A stretch of DNA of 48,321 bases. It comes from Nitrospirota bacterium (GTDB lineage: Bacteria; Nitrospirota; Leptospirillia; Leptospirillales; Leptospirillaceae). Position 1 is the stretch's first letter. The number at the start of each line of letters is the position of its first letter. The notes under the pieces are model-generated. The model was not told the DNA's origin. It made no database searches and was given only the letters and a program-made list of their open reading frames with translations. Location of the stretch: NCBI GenBank assembly GCA_021827365.1, contig JAKAWK010000002.1:1-48321 (forward strand), written 5' to 3'. Position numbers and translations under genes: made by a program. Of this stretch, positions 7,079 through 15,619 are shown piece by piece.

Positions 7079-8614
7079 ATGAGCCTCCAGAAAATCGCCC
7101 TCATCGACATCGGATCGAACTCCATGCGCCTCGAGATCGTGGCCATTCGGGGGGGCGATTTCTGGACCGTTGCCCGCTACAAGAGTTCGGCCCGAATCGC
7201 CTCAGGAATGTATCCCTCGCTTCTGATAACTCCGGAGGCTATCGACCGGGCCTGCCGGGCTCTCGAAGATTTTCGCCGCCGGATCGGTCTCCATCAGGCC
7301 GATGAGGTCCGGTGCGTCGCCACATCGGCTGTCAGGGATGCCAAAAACCGCCATGAGGTTCTCGAGCGCCTGTCGGCCTCCCTGTCAGGAGAGGTCGAGG
7401 TCCTGTCGGGAGAGCAGGAGGGCCGGTACAGTTGTCTTGGGGTCCAGAACGGGTTCGACCAGCCGGATGCCCTCGTTTTCGACATCGGAGGCGGAAGCGC
7501 CGAGCTGATCGACCTCCGGGACAATCACCCGAGGAAAATCCTGACCCTTCCGCTGGGGGCTGTCCGTCTGTCCGAGATGTTTTTCGAAAATCGGGGGCGG
7601 CCGACTCCCGCCGAATGGAAAAAAATGGAGCGATATATCACTGTCACGCTAGAAGAGTCCGGACTCTTCGACCGATCCTTTCCGGCCCTGATCGGAGTGG
7701 GCGGAACGGCTCGTCAGGTGGCGCGCATTTCGCAAAAGATCCGATCCTACCCTTTTTTCCCCGACATCCACCATTACGAGATTCCCGCCCGGGAGGTGGC
7801 CCGGATCACCAAACGGACCGGCCGCAGGCTCACTCCCGAGCAGGCGCGGACCTTCAACATCGGGGCTGACCGGGCCGACATCCTTCCCGCGGGACTTTCG
7901 GTCATCAGTGCGATCACCTCCCTCTCCGGGGCCCCCATTCTGACATTTTCCCACTACGGACTCCGCCAGGGACTCTTCATGGAACTCTATCACAAGTCCA
8001 ACGCCATTGAGGAAGGCCCCGTGGGCCGGGCGACACTTAGGCGCCTCTCCCGCCGTTACGGCCGGATCCGGGATTCGAAGCCGCTTCGGGAGACCCTTCA
8101 CGAACTCCTCAAGCGCCTTCTGCCGGCCCCCCTCCAGTCGCCCAGACTCCTCCTCCTTTGCGACATGATGGGAACCCTGGCCCTGCTCCCCGTTTTTTAC
8201 AACCCCTCTCCCAACACCCGGGAGCTCTGGGATCTCCTTTTGCATGGGGATCTTCCGGGACTTTCCCAGCGGGACCGCCTCCTGTGCGGCCTGATCCTCT
8301 GCCAGACGGAAGACCGGACGGGACGGGCCAAAAAGAAGGGCCATCCCTACCTTCGCCACCTGACAAAGGAAGACCAGCGCCTTCTTGGCCTCCTTTCTCC
8401 CCTCCTGGGACTCGCGCGCGACATTCTCCTCTCTTCGGGCGGAAAGGAGGCCGCCCTGTCCTACCGGGCCCCGGTCCTCAGGGTCATGCCCCGTGATCTC
8501 GAGGAGTCGGACGAATCACTCTCCCTCCTGGCCACCGAAAGCCGGGAGATCGGCCTGGGACACCCCCTGTCGGTACAGTGGTTTTCAGAACCGAAAATCC
8601 GTCCCGAAGACTGA
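7079..8614 (+). CDS. ppx: Ppx/GppA family exopolyphosphatase
   Basis: Ppx/GppA enzymes remove phosphate from polyphosphate chains or from pppGpp, linking phosphate storage and the stringent response. The 511-residue protein has the two phosphate-binding loops of the sugar-kinase/Hsp70 fold: ALIDIGSNSMRLEIV (about 6-20) and VFDIGGGSAEL (about 134-144), with GVGGTARQ further on. The C-terminal 200 residues are helical, as in long Ppx proteins with an HD-like domain, though I do not see an intact HD pair. The frame is open for 36 codons further upstream, but alignment of the first loop near the N-terminus favours ATG 7079. The ribosome site is weak. Exopolyphosphatase versus pppGpp phosphatase cannot be decided from sequence. 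Confidence 0.88.
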   Translation: MSLQKIALIDIGSNSMRLEIVAIRGGDFWTVARYKSSARIASGMYPSLLITPEAIDRACRALEDFRRRIGLHQADEVRCVATSAVRDAKNRHEVLERLSASLSGEVEVLSGEQEGRYSCLGVQNGFDQPDALVFDIGGGSAELIDLRDNHPRKILTLPLGAVRLSEMFFENRGRPTPAEWKKMERYITVTLEESGLFDRSFPALIGVGGTARQVARISQKIRSYPFFPDIHHYEIPAREVARITKRTGRRLTPEQARTFNIGADRADILPAGLSVISAITSLSGAPILTFSHYGLRQGLFMELYHKSNAIEEGPVGRATLRRLSRRYGRIRDSKPLRETLHELLKRLLPAPLQSPRLLLLCDMMGTLALLPVFYNPSPNTRELWDLLLHGDLPGLSQRDRLLCGLILCQTEDRTGRAKKKGHPYLRHLTKEDQRLLGLLSPLLGLARDILLSSGGKEAALSYRAPVLRVMPRDLEESDESLSLLATESREIGLGHPLSVQWFSEPKIRPED

Positions 8615-8732
8615 CTCCACCCCCGAAATCTTTCCTGCCTTCTGTCAGGCCGCCCAAAATAGGGCCAAATTACGCGGGAGCGGGAGGATGTCAGGGCCGA
8701 TCTTTTTCAAAGAGAGGACGAAAGGCCTGGGA

Positions 8733-9590
8733 TCAGGGGGATTGGGCGCGGACAAAACGACTCCCCCAAAAATAGGCCAAGGATAAAACCAGAATCACGC
8801 CGGCCCCGGTCAGGGTCTCGGTCAGGGGAGAGTCGGAAACGACCTCGGTCATGAATGTCGTCACCAGGACGAAAAGTCCCACGAGAAGACTCAAAAGGAC
8901 CACCGCCCACCCCATCAGGCGCGACAGGCGCACTCCCCCGAGATCGGACCGTTCGATCAGGCGGGCGATCCAGAGCCCGTTAGCTCCGTCGGTGAGGCTC
9001 ATTCCCAGCACAAAGGCGATCCCCACGGCCAGCCCCTCCAGCTTCCCTCCCAGGGAGGCGGCGGCAAGGGAGAAGACGACCGTCTGGGAAAAGGTATCGA
9101 ACGAGACGGCAAAGAGCATTCCGAGAAGAACGGCGAAGACCGGCCGGTCGAGGGGAAAGGCCCGAAGAAGGATCCGGGCCCGGGGGCCCACTGGCGAAAA
9201 AGGGACTCCGGACCCCGAGCGGACCAGGGAAATGCCGTTGGCCCCGGCCATTCCCAGGAGAAAAAATCCCGAAAAGAGACCTCCGGCGAGGGAGAGAGGC
9301 GGAGGAACCCGAACATGCAGAAGGACCAGGTTGACAATGAGCCCTCCGAGCGTCAGGACGACAATCCCGTGGCCCAGGGAAAAAAAGAGACCGGTCCATC
9401 TGACCATCCTTTTTCGGACCGACTGGAACCTCAGGATCGCATCGATGGCCGTCAGATGATCGGGATCGAGACCATGGCGGACCCCCATCCCGAAAGCCGT
9501 CAGGACAAGGAGGAGGCTTTCGGCAACAGGTCCCCGGGCCAGGGAGAAGGAAGATGTCCACCCTGTTGCGGGTCCGGGAAACCCTGTCAT
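8733..9590 (-). CDS. NiCoT-family nickel/cobalt permease
   Basis: This 285-residue inner-membrane protein has about eight helices and the metal-selecting NiCoT signature RHGLDPDHLTAID in the second helix (H39-x4-D44-H45, matching the HX4DH motif). Further NiCoT features are LGHGIVVLTLGG and LFAVSFDTFSQT. It is last in the hydrogenase operon, 13 bases behind hypE, with AAGGAG before its ATG, so nickel is the likely substrate, delivered for insertion by HypA/HypB. It takes the place that HupE-type nickel permeases hold in rhizobial hup clusters. Nickel versus cobalt preference is inferred from position. Confidence 0.9.
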   Translation of the reverse strand: MTGFPGPATGWTSSFSLARGPVAESLLLVLTAFGMGVRHGLDPDHLTAIDAILRFQSVRKRMVRWTGLFFSLGHGIVVLTLGGLIVNLVLLHVRVPPPLSLAGGLFSGFFLLGMAGANGISLVRSGSGVPFSPVGPRARILLRAFPLDRPVFAVLLGMLFAVSFDTFSQTVVFSLAAASLGGKLEGLAVGIAFVLGMSLTDGANGLWIARLIERSDLGGVRLSRLMGWAVVLLSLLVGLFVLVTTFMTEVVSDSPLTETLTGAGVILVLSLAYFWGSRFVRAQSP

Positions 9591-9603
9591 CCTTCAGCTC
9601 CTT

Positions 9604-10644
9604 TCAGCAAATCCGGGGGAGCGGATCCCCCAGAAGCCAGTCCACGGTCCGAGTTCCGCCCATGAGGGTCTTCATCCGGACACACCCCGAGGGGAAGTTC
9701 GGGCGTCCTCTTCCGACCCGTCCGAGGGAGACCGCCTCACGTCCCGCGGGATGATTCCTCATCGCCCCAAGGAGGGTGTCGGCCGACTCGGGCCGGCACA
9801 CGGCCAGAAGCCGGCCTTCGTTGGCCAGGTAGAGAGGATCGATCCCCAGAAGTTCGGAGACTCCCTTCACCTCGGGACGGATGGGGATTGCGGCTTCCTC
9901 GATCTCGAAGGAAAGCCCCGAAAGACGGGCCCATTCGTTCAGTGTCGCCGCGACCCCTCCCCGGGTCGGATCCCGGAGACAGACCAGCCCCGGGCCACTT
10001 TCCACCATGGCCCCCACCAGCCCGTGGAGAGGCGCCGAATCGGAACAGAGCGAGGTGGCGAGACCCCAGTTTTCCCGGGCGGCGAGAACGGACGCTCCGT
10101 GGTCTCCCACCGGTCCCGAGAGAAGGAGGGCATCTCCCGGCCGGATTCCGGAAGGATCAAGATTCACCCCGGGGGGGATCCTTCCTATCCCGGCGGTGTT
10201 GATGTAGATCCCGTCCCCCTTGCCCCGTTCCACGACCTTGGTGTCCCCCGCCACCACCGAGACCCCGCAGGACCGGGCCGCTTCCCCCATGCTCCGGGCG
10301 ATCCGGACAAGGTCGGCCAGAGGAAATCCCTCCTCGAGAACGAACCCTGCCGTCAGGTAGAGGGGAAGCGCCCCTCCCATGGCCAGATCGTTCACCGTCC
10401 CGTGGACGGCGAGAGATCCGATGTCCCCTCCCGGAAAGAAAACGGGAGAAATCACGAATGAGTCCGTGCTCATGGCCCACCGCCCCTCCGAAAGATCCAG
10501 CTGGGCCTGGTCGCCCTCCTTTCTGAGCCACGGATTGTCGAAGGCGGGGAGGAAGATCTCTTCCACGAGCTGACAGGAAGCCCGTCCCCCGCTTCCCTGG
10601 ACCATCTCAACGCGCCCCTTTTCAAGATCAAGCCTCGGGCCCAT
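9604..10644 (-). CDS. hypE: Hydrogenase maturation protein HypE
   Basis: HypE dehydrates a thiocarbamate on its own C-terminal cysteine to a thiocyanate, the source of the CN ligands of the NiFe site. The 346-residue protein begins close to the conserved QGSGGRAS loop, has the PurM-like ATP-binding segments (FFPGGDIGSLAVHGTVNDLA and VVAGDTKVV) and ends exactly in PRIC, the required C-terminal cysteine. The open frame continues upstream out of phase with hypD and cannot be the start. Two starts are possible: ATG 10644 with GGGGA before it (chosen), or GTG 10665, which overlaps the hypD stop as GTGA. It works with HypF, HypC and HypD, all encoded just upstream. Confidence 0.95.
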   Translation of the reverse strand: MGPRLDLEKGRVEMVQGSGGRASCQLVEEIFLPAFDNPWLRKEGDQAQLDLSEGRWAMSTDSFVISPVFFPGGDIGSLAVHGTVNDLAMGGALPLYLTAGFVLEEGFPLADLVRIARSMGEAARSCGVSVVAGDTKVVERGKGDGIYINTAGIGRIPPGVNLDPSGIRPGDALLLSGPVGDHGASVLAARENWGLATSLCSDSAPLHGLVGAMVESGPGLVCLRDPTRGGVAATLNEWARLSGLSFEIEEAAIPIRPEVKGVSELLGIDPLYLANEGRLLAVCRPESADTLLGAMRNHPAGREAVSLGRVGRGRPNFPSGCVRMKTLMGGTRTVDWLLGDPLPRIC

Positions 10645-10661
10645 AGATCCCCGTCCCCCGC

Positions 10662-11783
10662 TCACGAGACCGCCCCCTCCCGGTCTCCGTAGTGGAAAAC
10701 GGCCGCACAGGCCCCCTCCGCGCTGACCATGCAGGCTCCGACCGGCGTGTCGGGGGTGCAGATCGTTCCGAATATCCGGCAATCCCGGGGACCCTTGACG
10801 CCCTTCAGGATGTCTCCGCATTCGCAGATCCCCGGGTCGGAGACATGGCCGACCTCGATCGAAAATCGCCTTTGGGCATCGAAAAAACCAAACTCTTCCC
10901 GGATCGCAAGACCGCTTTGGGGAAGGAGCCCGAGACCCCGCCATTCGAAGGCGGGGGCCCTTTCGAAGACCCGGGATATCAGCTCGAGCGACCGGAGATT
11001 CCCTTCAGGAGCCACCGCGCGGGCATATTCGTTTTCCACCTCCGAACGGCCTTCCGCAATCTGGGAGAGGAGCATCCGGAGGGCCAGCAGGATGTCCAGA
11101 GGCTCGAATCCTGCCACCACCAGGGGAACCTTGTGGATCCGGGCCACAAAGTCGTAGGGGCGTGTGCCGATGACCGTGCTGACGTGGGAGGGACCGATGA
11201 TGCCGTCGAGGGATGTCCCGGACAGGATGGCCTCCATGGCGGATGGAGTCAGCACATGGTTTGCGAAGACGGAAAAATTCCGAAGACCCCGTCTCTTAGC
11301 TTCCAGGATCACGGCGGCCGTGGGGGGGGTGGTCGTCTCGAATCCGATGGCGAAGAAGACGACGTCCCGGTCGGGATGGGTCTCCGCCAGGGCCAGGGCT
11401 TCCATGGCGGAGATGACGGTTTTGATCTCCCCTCCTCTGGCCCGGGCCTTCATGAGGGTCATCGCGTGCGAGCCCGGGACCCTGAGAACGTCCCCGTAGG
11501 TTGCGAGAACGGCTCCCTTTTCCAGGGAGAGATCGATCGCCGCGTCGATCCGGCCCTTGGGAAGGACGCAAACCGGGCATCCCGGCCCATGGACCATCCG
11601 GATTTCCGGGGGAAGGAGTTCGAGAAGCCCGAACCGGTGAAAGGCATGGGTATGGCCACCGCAGAATTCCATGATCCGCACGGGGGTCCGGGGAAGTCTC
11701 CTGGCCAGGGTGCCAAGCGAAGCCAGAAGGGACCGGCCAAGCTCCGGATCACGAAATGACTCGAGATATCTGAGATCAGACAT
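10662..11783 (-). CDS. hypD: Hydrogenase maturation protein HypD
   Basis: HypD is an iron-sulfur protein that, with HypC, carries Fe while the CN and CO ligands are attached. The 373-residue sequence has the family motifs in order: MEFCGGHTHAF with the catalytic Cys near residue 39, HGPGCPVCVLPKG near 64-76, FFAIGFETTTPP, and C-terminal cysteines around the [4Fe-4S] cluster (GICECGDILKG and GPRDCRIFG, then CTPDTPVGACMVSAEG). Length is normal for HypD. Its ATG overlaps the end of hypC by eight bases, which fits stoichiometric production of the HypC-HypD complex. Confidence 0.96.
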   Translation of the reverse strand: MSDLRYLESFRDPELGRSLLASLGTLARRLPRTPVRIMEFCGGHTHAFHRFGLLELLPPEIRMVHGPGCPVCVLPKGRIDAAIDLSLEKGAVLATYGDVLRVPGSHAMTLMKARARGGEIKTVISAMEALALAETHPDRDVVFFAIGFETTTPPTAAVILEAKRRGLRNFSVFANHVLTPSAMEAILSGTSLDGIIGPSHVSTVIGTRPYDFVARIHKVPLVVAGFEPLDILLALRMLLSQIAEGRSEVENEYARAVAPEGNLRSLELISRVFERAPAFEWRGLGLLPQSGLAIREEFGFFDAQRRFSIEVGHVSDPGICECGDILKGVKGPRDCRIFGTICTPDTPVGACMVSAEGACAAVFHYGDREGAVS

Positions 11784-12012
11784 CCTCCCCTCCTTCGAAG
11801 CCGGCAGCTTCCCTCATGAGGGCGAGGGTCTTCTGCGCCTCCCCGGGGTCGAGCCGGCTCAGGGCAAAGCCCACATGGACGATGACAAAGTCCCCCTTCC
11901 GAAGATCCTCGACCAGAACGGTCGAGACGTCCTGGAGAACGCCTCCCAGGCGCACCCTGGCCTGTGAATCCCCCAGAATCTCCTCCACCCTTGCCGGAAC
12001 AGCAAGACACAT
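11776..12012 (-). CDS. hypC: Hydrogenase maturation chaperone HypC
   Basis: HypC is the small chaperone that brings the Fe(CN)2CO unit from HypD to the large-subunit precursor. The 78-residue protein starts MCLAVPARV with the essential Cys2 exposed after methionine removal, and has the conserved VHVGFALSRLD segment with His46. The longer open frame upstream is not coding; ATG 12012 is fixed by the family N-terminus and has GAGAAGGA before it. A second family member, HupF, is encoded earlier in the operon, so this one is likely to be the general HypC and HupF the hydrogenase-specific one. Confidence 0.96.
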   Translation of the reverse strand: MCLAVPARVEEILGDSQARVRLGGVLQDVSTVLVEDLRKGDFVIVHVGFALSRLDPGEAQKTLALMREAAGFEGGEDV

Positions 12013-12028
12013 CGATCCTTCTCCCCTT

Positions 12029-14395
12029 TTACCCGATTCGGGCGTGATTCTCCCGGGCCCACACGGCCCAGGCCTGTCCCAGAGCCAATCCCCCGTCGTT
12101 TGCCGGAACCCGCAGGGGTTCGACGATCCGGAATCCGGTTCCTTCGAGGCGCTTCCGGAGGAGTCCTGCCAAAAGGCGGTTCTGAAAGACCCCTCCCGAC
12201 AAGATGAGAGTCGAGAGACCGGTCTGCTCCCGTCCGATTTGAACCCACTCCCCCAGTCCCGTCGCGAGGGCCTCATGAAAAAGACGGGCTCCCCTCTCCC
12301 GAGACGGCTCTTTGGCGAGATGGTCGAAAAGCGGACGAAAGTCGAGGATTCCCGCGCTGATCCGATGGAACCCTCCTGTCCGGCCGGCCGGATCCGGATG
12401 CCCCTTTCGGCCCCAGGCCTCGAGCTCCATCGCTCCCTGTCCCTCGTACGAAAGCCGTTCCCGGCCCCCCAGAAGGGCGTAGGCCGCATCAAAAAGACGG
12501 CCGGCGCTTGTGGTCCGGGGAAAGAGTCCGGGAGCTCCCCCCTCAAGAAGGCCCAGAAGATCTCCTGCCCCCGGGGCCCGAAAGCGCCGGAGCGCCTCCT
12601 CTTTCCGCCCCAGGGCGTTAAGCACCGCCATCCCCATCCGCCAGGGCTCCCGGAAGGCCCGGGCCCCTCCCGGAACGGGAAACGGGAAAAAATGGCCCAG
12701 GCGCGTCCACCCCGACCGGTCCACCCGGAGAAGCTCCCCTCCCCAGAAGCTTCCGTCCGTCCCCAGCCCGAACCCGTCCAGCGCCAGTCCCAGAACAGGT
12801 CCCTCCATGACCCGGTCGGCCATCACCGACGCCACATGGGCGTGATGGTGCTGGACGGGAGTCACCGGAATCCCCCATTCCGTGCCCAGGGAGAATGCCA
12901 GCCGGCTCGAGGGAAAGTCCGGGTGGAGATCGCAGGCCAGGTGGGTCGGCCGTCTCCCCTCCCGCTCGATGAATCGCACCAGGGTCTCCCTGAACGATTC
13001 CTGGCTCTCGAAGGATTCGAGATCTCCCAGATGGGGAAGGAGCAGGGCCCGTCCGTTCCGGACCCGGCAGGGAGCGATCTTCTGGTGAGCCCCCAGGGCC
13101 AGCACGACCGGGCCGGAGGAAGGGCCTTTTCCCCGGACAATCCCGAAGGAGGCGGGGACCCATCCCCGGGAGCGGCGAAGAAGAACGGCCCCCTTTTTTG
13201 AAGGAAGGGCCAGACTGTCGTCCTGGCGTTCCCGGACAGGACGGCCATGAGCGAGGATGCCCTCCACCTTTCCCCGGAAAAACCCCAGGGCCTCCGGGAG
13301 GCTTGCGGCAATCGGGCCCCCTCCCGGATTGGCGCTCGTCATGACGAGGGGGGGAAGATCCTCTCCGTCCTCCCCGAAAAGAAGGTGATGAAGGGGGGTC
13401 GAGGGAAGAAAGAGGCCGATCCGGTCGAGGCCGGGAGTGAGACTCTCCCGGGCGACCGGGGCCCCTTTCCGGTAGGGCAGCAGAACGATCATGTTCTCCG
13501 GGGCCAGCAGAAGACGGCGGGCTGCCGGAGAGATCCGCGCCAGGGTCCCCGCGATGGCCAGAGATCCTGCCATCACCGCCAAAGGCTTCTCCGGCCGGTT
13601 CTTGAGAGCCCGGATGCGAAGGATCGCCTCACGGTTCCGGGCATCGCAGGCTAGGTGAAATCCCCCAAGCCCCTTGACGAGAAGGACCCCCCCCGACCGG
13701 AGGCGGCGCCCCGCCTCCTCCAGATAGCCTTCGGTTCTCCTTCCCCGCCCGTCTCCCTCCAGGAACCAGGTTTTCGGACCGCAGTCCGGACATCCGAGGG
13801 TCTGGGCATGAAAGCGGCGATCGGCCGGATCCTCAAATTCCCTCCGGCATGCGGAACACAGGGGAAAGCGCCGGAGGGTGGTGCGGACCCTGTCGAAGGG
13901 AGGATGCAGGGCGATCGAATACCTTGGACCGCAGGCGGTGCAGGAGATCAGCGGATACCGGAACCGGCGGTCTTCCGGGTCGAAGAGCTCCCGGAGACAG
14001 TCCTGACAGACCGCCGAATCCGGCAGGAGCTGGGAGATGTCTCCCTCCTCCCCTCTCCTCTCACGGGACTGCCGGATGGAAAACCCCTTCTCCCGCGGCC
14101 TGGGCGCCAACTCTGCCCGGCTGAGCCGGTCGATTCTGGAGCCGGAAGGGGCCTTTCGCACAAGCTCCTCAAGAAACCTGCCAAGACAGCTCCGGCGCCC
14201 CTGAATCTCCAGATGGACACCCCCGGGGGTGTTGGCGACCGAGCCCGCAAGAGCCAATTCCCTCGCCAGGCGGACAACGAAGGGCCGAAAGCCCACCCCC
14301 TGGACCCGTCCCGAGATCTCAAGGGAGAACCGGGCCAGATCCGCGGCCGAATCCTCGAAGGATGGCCCTTCCGTTTTCACCGGACTCGGATTCAT
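12029..14395 (-). CDS. hypF: Carbamoyltransferase HypF
   Basis: HypF makes carbamoyl-AMP from carbamoyl phosphate and passes the carbamoyl group to HypE. The 788-residue protein has the full domain order: acylphosphatase domain (about 22-110, ISGRVQGVGFRPFV), two zinc fingers (CQDC...CTAC and CSAC...CPDC, about 120-195), a YrdC-like domain (KGLGGFHLACDA, then NRPEKPLAVMAG), and a Kae1-like C-terminal half with VQHHHAHVASVMAD and ALDGFGLGTDG. ATG 14395 is preceded by GGAGAG; ATG 14422 would add nine residues and overlap hypB by 14 bases. It lies between hypB and hypC, the order known from rhizobial hypABFCDE clusters. Confidence 0.95.
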   Translation of the reverse strand: MNPSPVKTEGPSFEDSAADLARFSLEISGRVQGVGFRPFVVRLARELALAGSVANTPGGVHLEIQGRRSCLGRFLEELVRKAPSGSRIDRLSRAELAPRPREKGFSIRQSRERRGEEGDISQLLPDSAVCQDCLRELFDPEDRRFRYPLISCTACGPRYSIALHPPFDRVRTTLRRFPLCSACRREFEDPADRRFHAQTLGCPDCGPKTWFLEGDGRGRRTEGYLEEAGRRLRSGGVLLVKGLGGFHLACDARNREAILRIRALKNRPEKPLAVMAGSLAIAGTLARISPAARRLLLAPENMIVLLPYRKGAPVARESLTPGLDRIGLFLPSTPLHHLLFGEDGEDLPPLVMTSANPGGGPIAASLPEALGFFRGKVEGILAHGRPVRERQDDSLALPSKKGAVLLRRSRGWVPASFGIVRGKGPSSGPVVLALGAHQKIAPCRVRNGRALLLPHLGDLESFESQESFRETLVRFIEREGRRPTHLACDLHPDFPSSRLAFSLGTEWGIPVTPVQHHHAHVASVMADRVMEGPVLGLALDGFGLGTDGSFWGGELLRVDRSGWTRLGHFFPFPVPGGARAFREPWRMGMAVLNALGRKEEALRRFRAPGAGDLLGLLEGGAPGLFPRTTSAGRLFDAAYALLGGRERLSYEGQGAMELEAWGRKGHPDPAGRTGGFHRISAGILDFRPLFDHLAKEPSRERGARLFHEALATGLGEWVQIGREQTGLSTLILSGGVFQNRLLAGLLRKRLEGTGFRIVEPLRVPANDGGLALGQAWAVWARENHARIG

Positions 14396-14408
14396 GGAGC
14401 TCTCCGGC

Positions 14409-15239
14409 TCAGGCCCGGGCATGGGTAAGAGTCCCGGCCTTCTCCCGACGGGCCAGAAGCCAGGAGAGCCAGAGACCGAACCCTTCCCCTGTCCGGGCCG
14501 ACAGGGCGATGATCTCCCCCCGGGGGTTGACCCCGCGGAGGGAACTTTCCGCCCGGGTCCGGTCGAAGTCCAGATGGGGAAGAAGATCCGACTTGGTAAG
14601 GAGGGTCAGGTCGGCCTCCCGGAAGATCCGGGGGTATTTGAGGGGCTTGTCCTCCCCTTCCGTCACCGAAAAAAGAACCACACGGGCGGTCTCTCCAAGG
14701 TCAAAAAGAGCCGGACAGACCAGATTCCCGATATTTTCGATGACCAGGACCGTCCCGGGAAAAAGTTCAAGATCGCCTGCCGCATGGGCCACCTGATGGG
14801 CATCGAGATGGCAACCGGCTCCCGTGTTGATCTGCACCGCCTGAACCCCCAACTTCCGTATCCGGTCCGCGTCACGGGAGGTCTCCTGGTCTCCTTCGAT
14901 GACGGCCATGGGACACGTGGTCCCCAGGGCGCTGATGGTCCGTTCAAGAAGGGTGGTTTTCCCCGATCCCGGAGCCGAGAGGAGATTCAGGACGAATAGG
15001 CCGTGTTCCCGGAAAAAATCCCGGTTGTCGCGGGCGATGCGGTTGTTCTTTCCCAGGATGTCCTGCTCGATCCGGATCGTCCGATTAACTTCCGACTCCT
15101 CCGGGACAATGGAGGGTGCCCCCGGACCGGAGCCTTCGTAGCCCCCTCCCTCATGATGGTGATGAGGAAGAGCAACACCCCGCCTCTTCTCTCCCCCGAC
15201 CCCATGTCCCGGTGCCCCGCATCCGCATTCCACGCACAT
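14409..15239 (-). CDS. hypB: Nickel-insertion GTPase HypB
   Basis: HypB hydrolyses GTP during transfer of nickel to the large subunit. The 276-residue form starts MCVECGCGAPG, a version of the N-terminal high-affinity nickel motif CxxCGC, followed by a short histidine run (LPHHHHEGG) that may store nickel. The GTPase domain has the Walker A loop SAPGSGKTTLLERT, VIEGDQETSRDADRI, the metal-binding NTGAGCHLDAHQV, and the LTKSDLLPHLDF guanine-specificity region. The frame is open 39 codons further upstream, but the motif fixes ATG 15239, which overlaps the hypA stop by one base (TAATG). Confidence 0.96.
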   Translation of the reverse strand: MCVECGCGAPGHGVGGEKRRGVALPHHHHEGGGYEGSGPGAPSIVPEESEVNRTIRIEQDILGKNNRIARDNRDFFREHGLFVLNLLSAPGSGKTTLLERTISALGTTCPMAVIEGDQETSRDADRIRKLGVQAVQINTGAGCHLDAHQVAHAAGDLELFPGTVLVIENIGNLVCPALFDLGETARVVLFSVTEGEDKPLKYPRIFREADLTLLTKSDLLPHLDFDRTRAESSLRGVNPRGEIIALSARTGEGFGLWLSWLLARREKAGTLTHARA

Positions 15240-15619
15240 TACCGCTCTCCTTTGCCGGACTTTTCCAGCATTCGCCTGTCCCGGACGACCAGTTCGCAAA
15301 GACGGAACTCCGTCCCCCCCGTTGGAAGGAGCACCGGGCTGCCGCAAGCGGGACACTCCCTCAGGGGCTCCCGAATCGGCACGGTCTCCTCACATTTAAG
15401 GCACCAGCCCCTTCCCGGAATCTCCCTGATTTCAAGGACGGCCGATTCGGTGACGGATCCCCGGGCGGCCACGTCGAAACTGAAGCGGAGCGCGGGAAGC
15501 GAAACTCCCGAAAGCTCCCCCACCTCCAGGACGATCCGGTCGATCCTGTCGAAACTGCCCCGGGAAGCCTCGGCCTCGCAGAGCTCGAGGAGATTCATCA
15601 CGAGCGAGAGTTCATGCAT
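15239..15619 (-). CDS. hypA: Nickel metallochaperone HypA
   Basis: HypA binds nickel through its N-terminal MHE and gives it to the hydrogenase large subunit together with HypB. The 126-residue protein begins MHELSLVMNLLELCEAEA, so His2 is present, and has a zinc site of the form C-x2-C ... C-x2-C (CLKCEETVPIREPLRECPAC). The open frame extends upstream within the end of hupK but only ATG 15619 gives the family N-terminus. It overlaps hupK by eight bases and hypB by one. Confidence 0.95.
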   Translation of the reverse strand: MHELSLVMNLLELCEAEASRGSFDRIDRIVLEVGELSGVSLPALRFSFDVAARGSVTESAVLEIREIPGRGWCLKCEETVPIREPLRECPACGSPVLLPTGGTEFRLCELVVRDRRMLEKSGKGER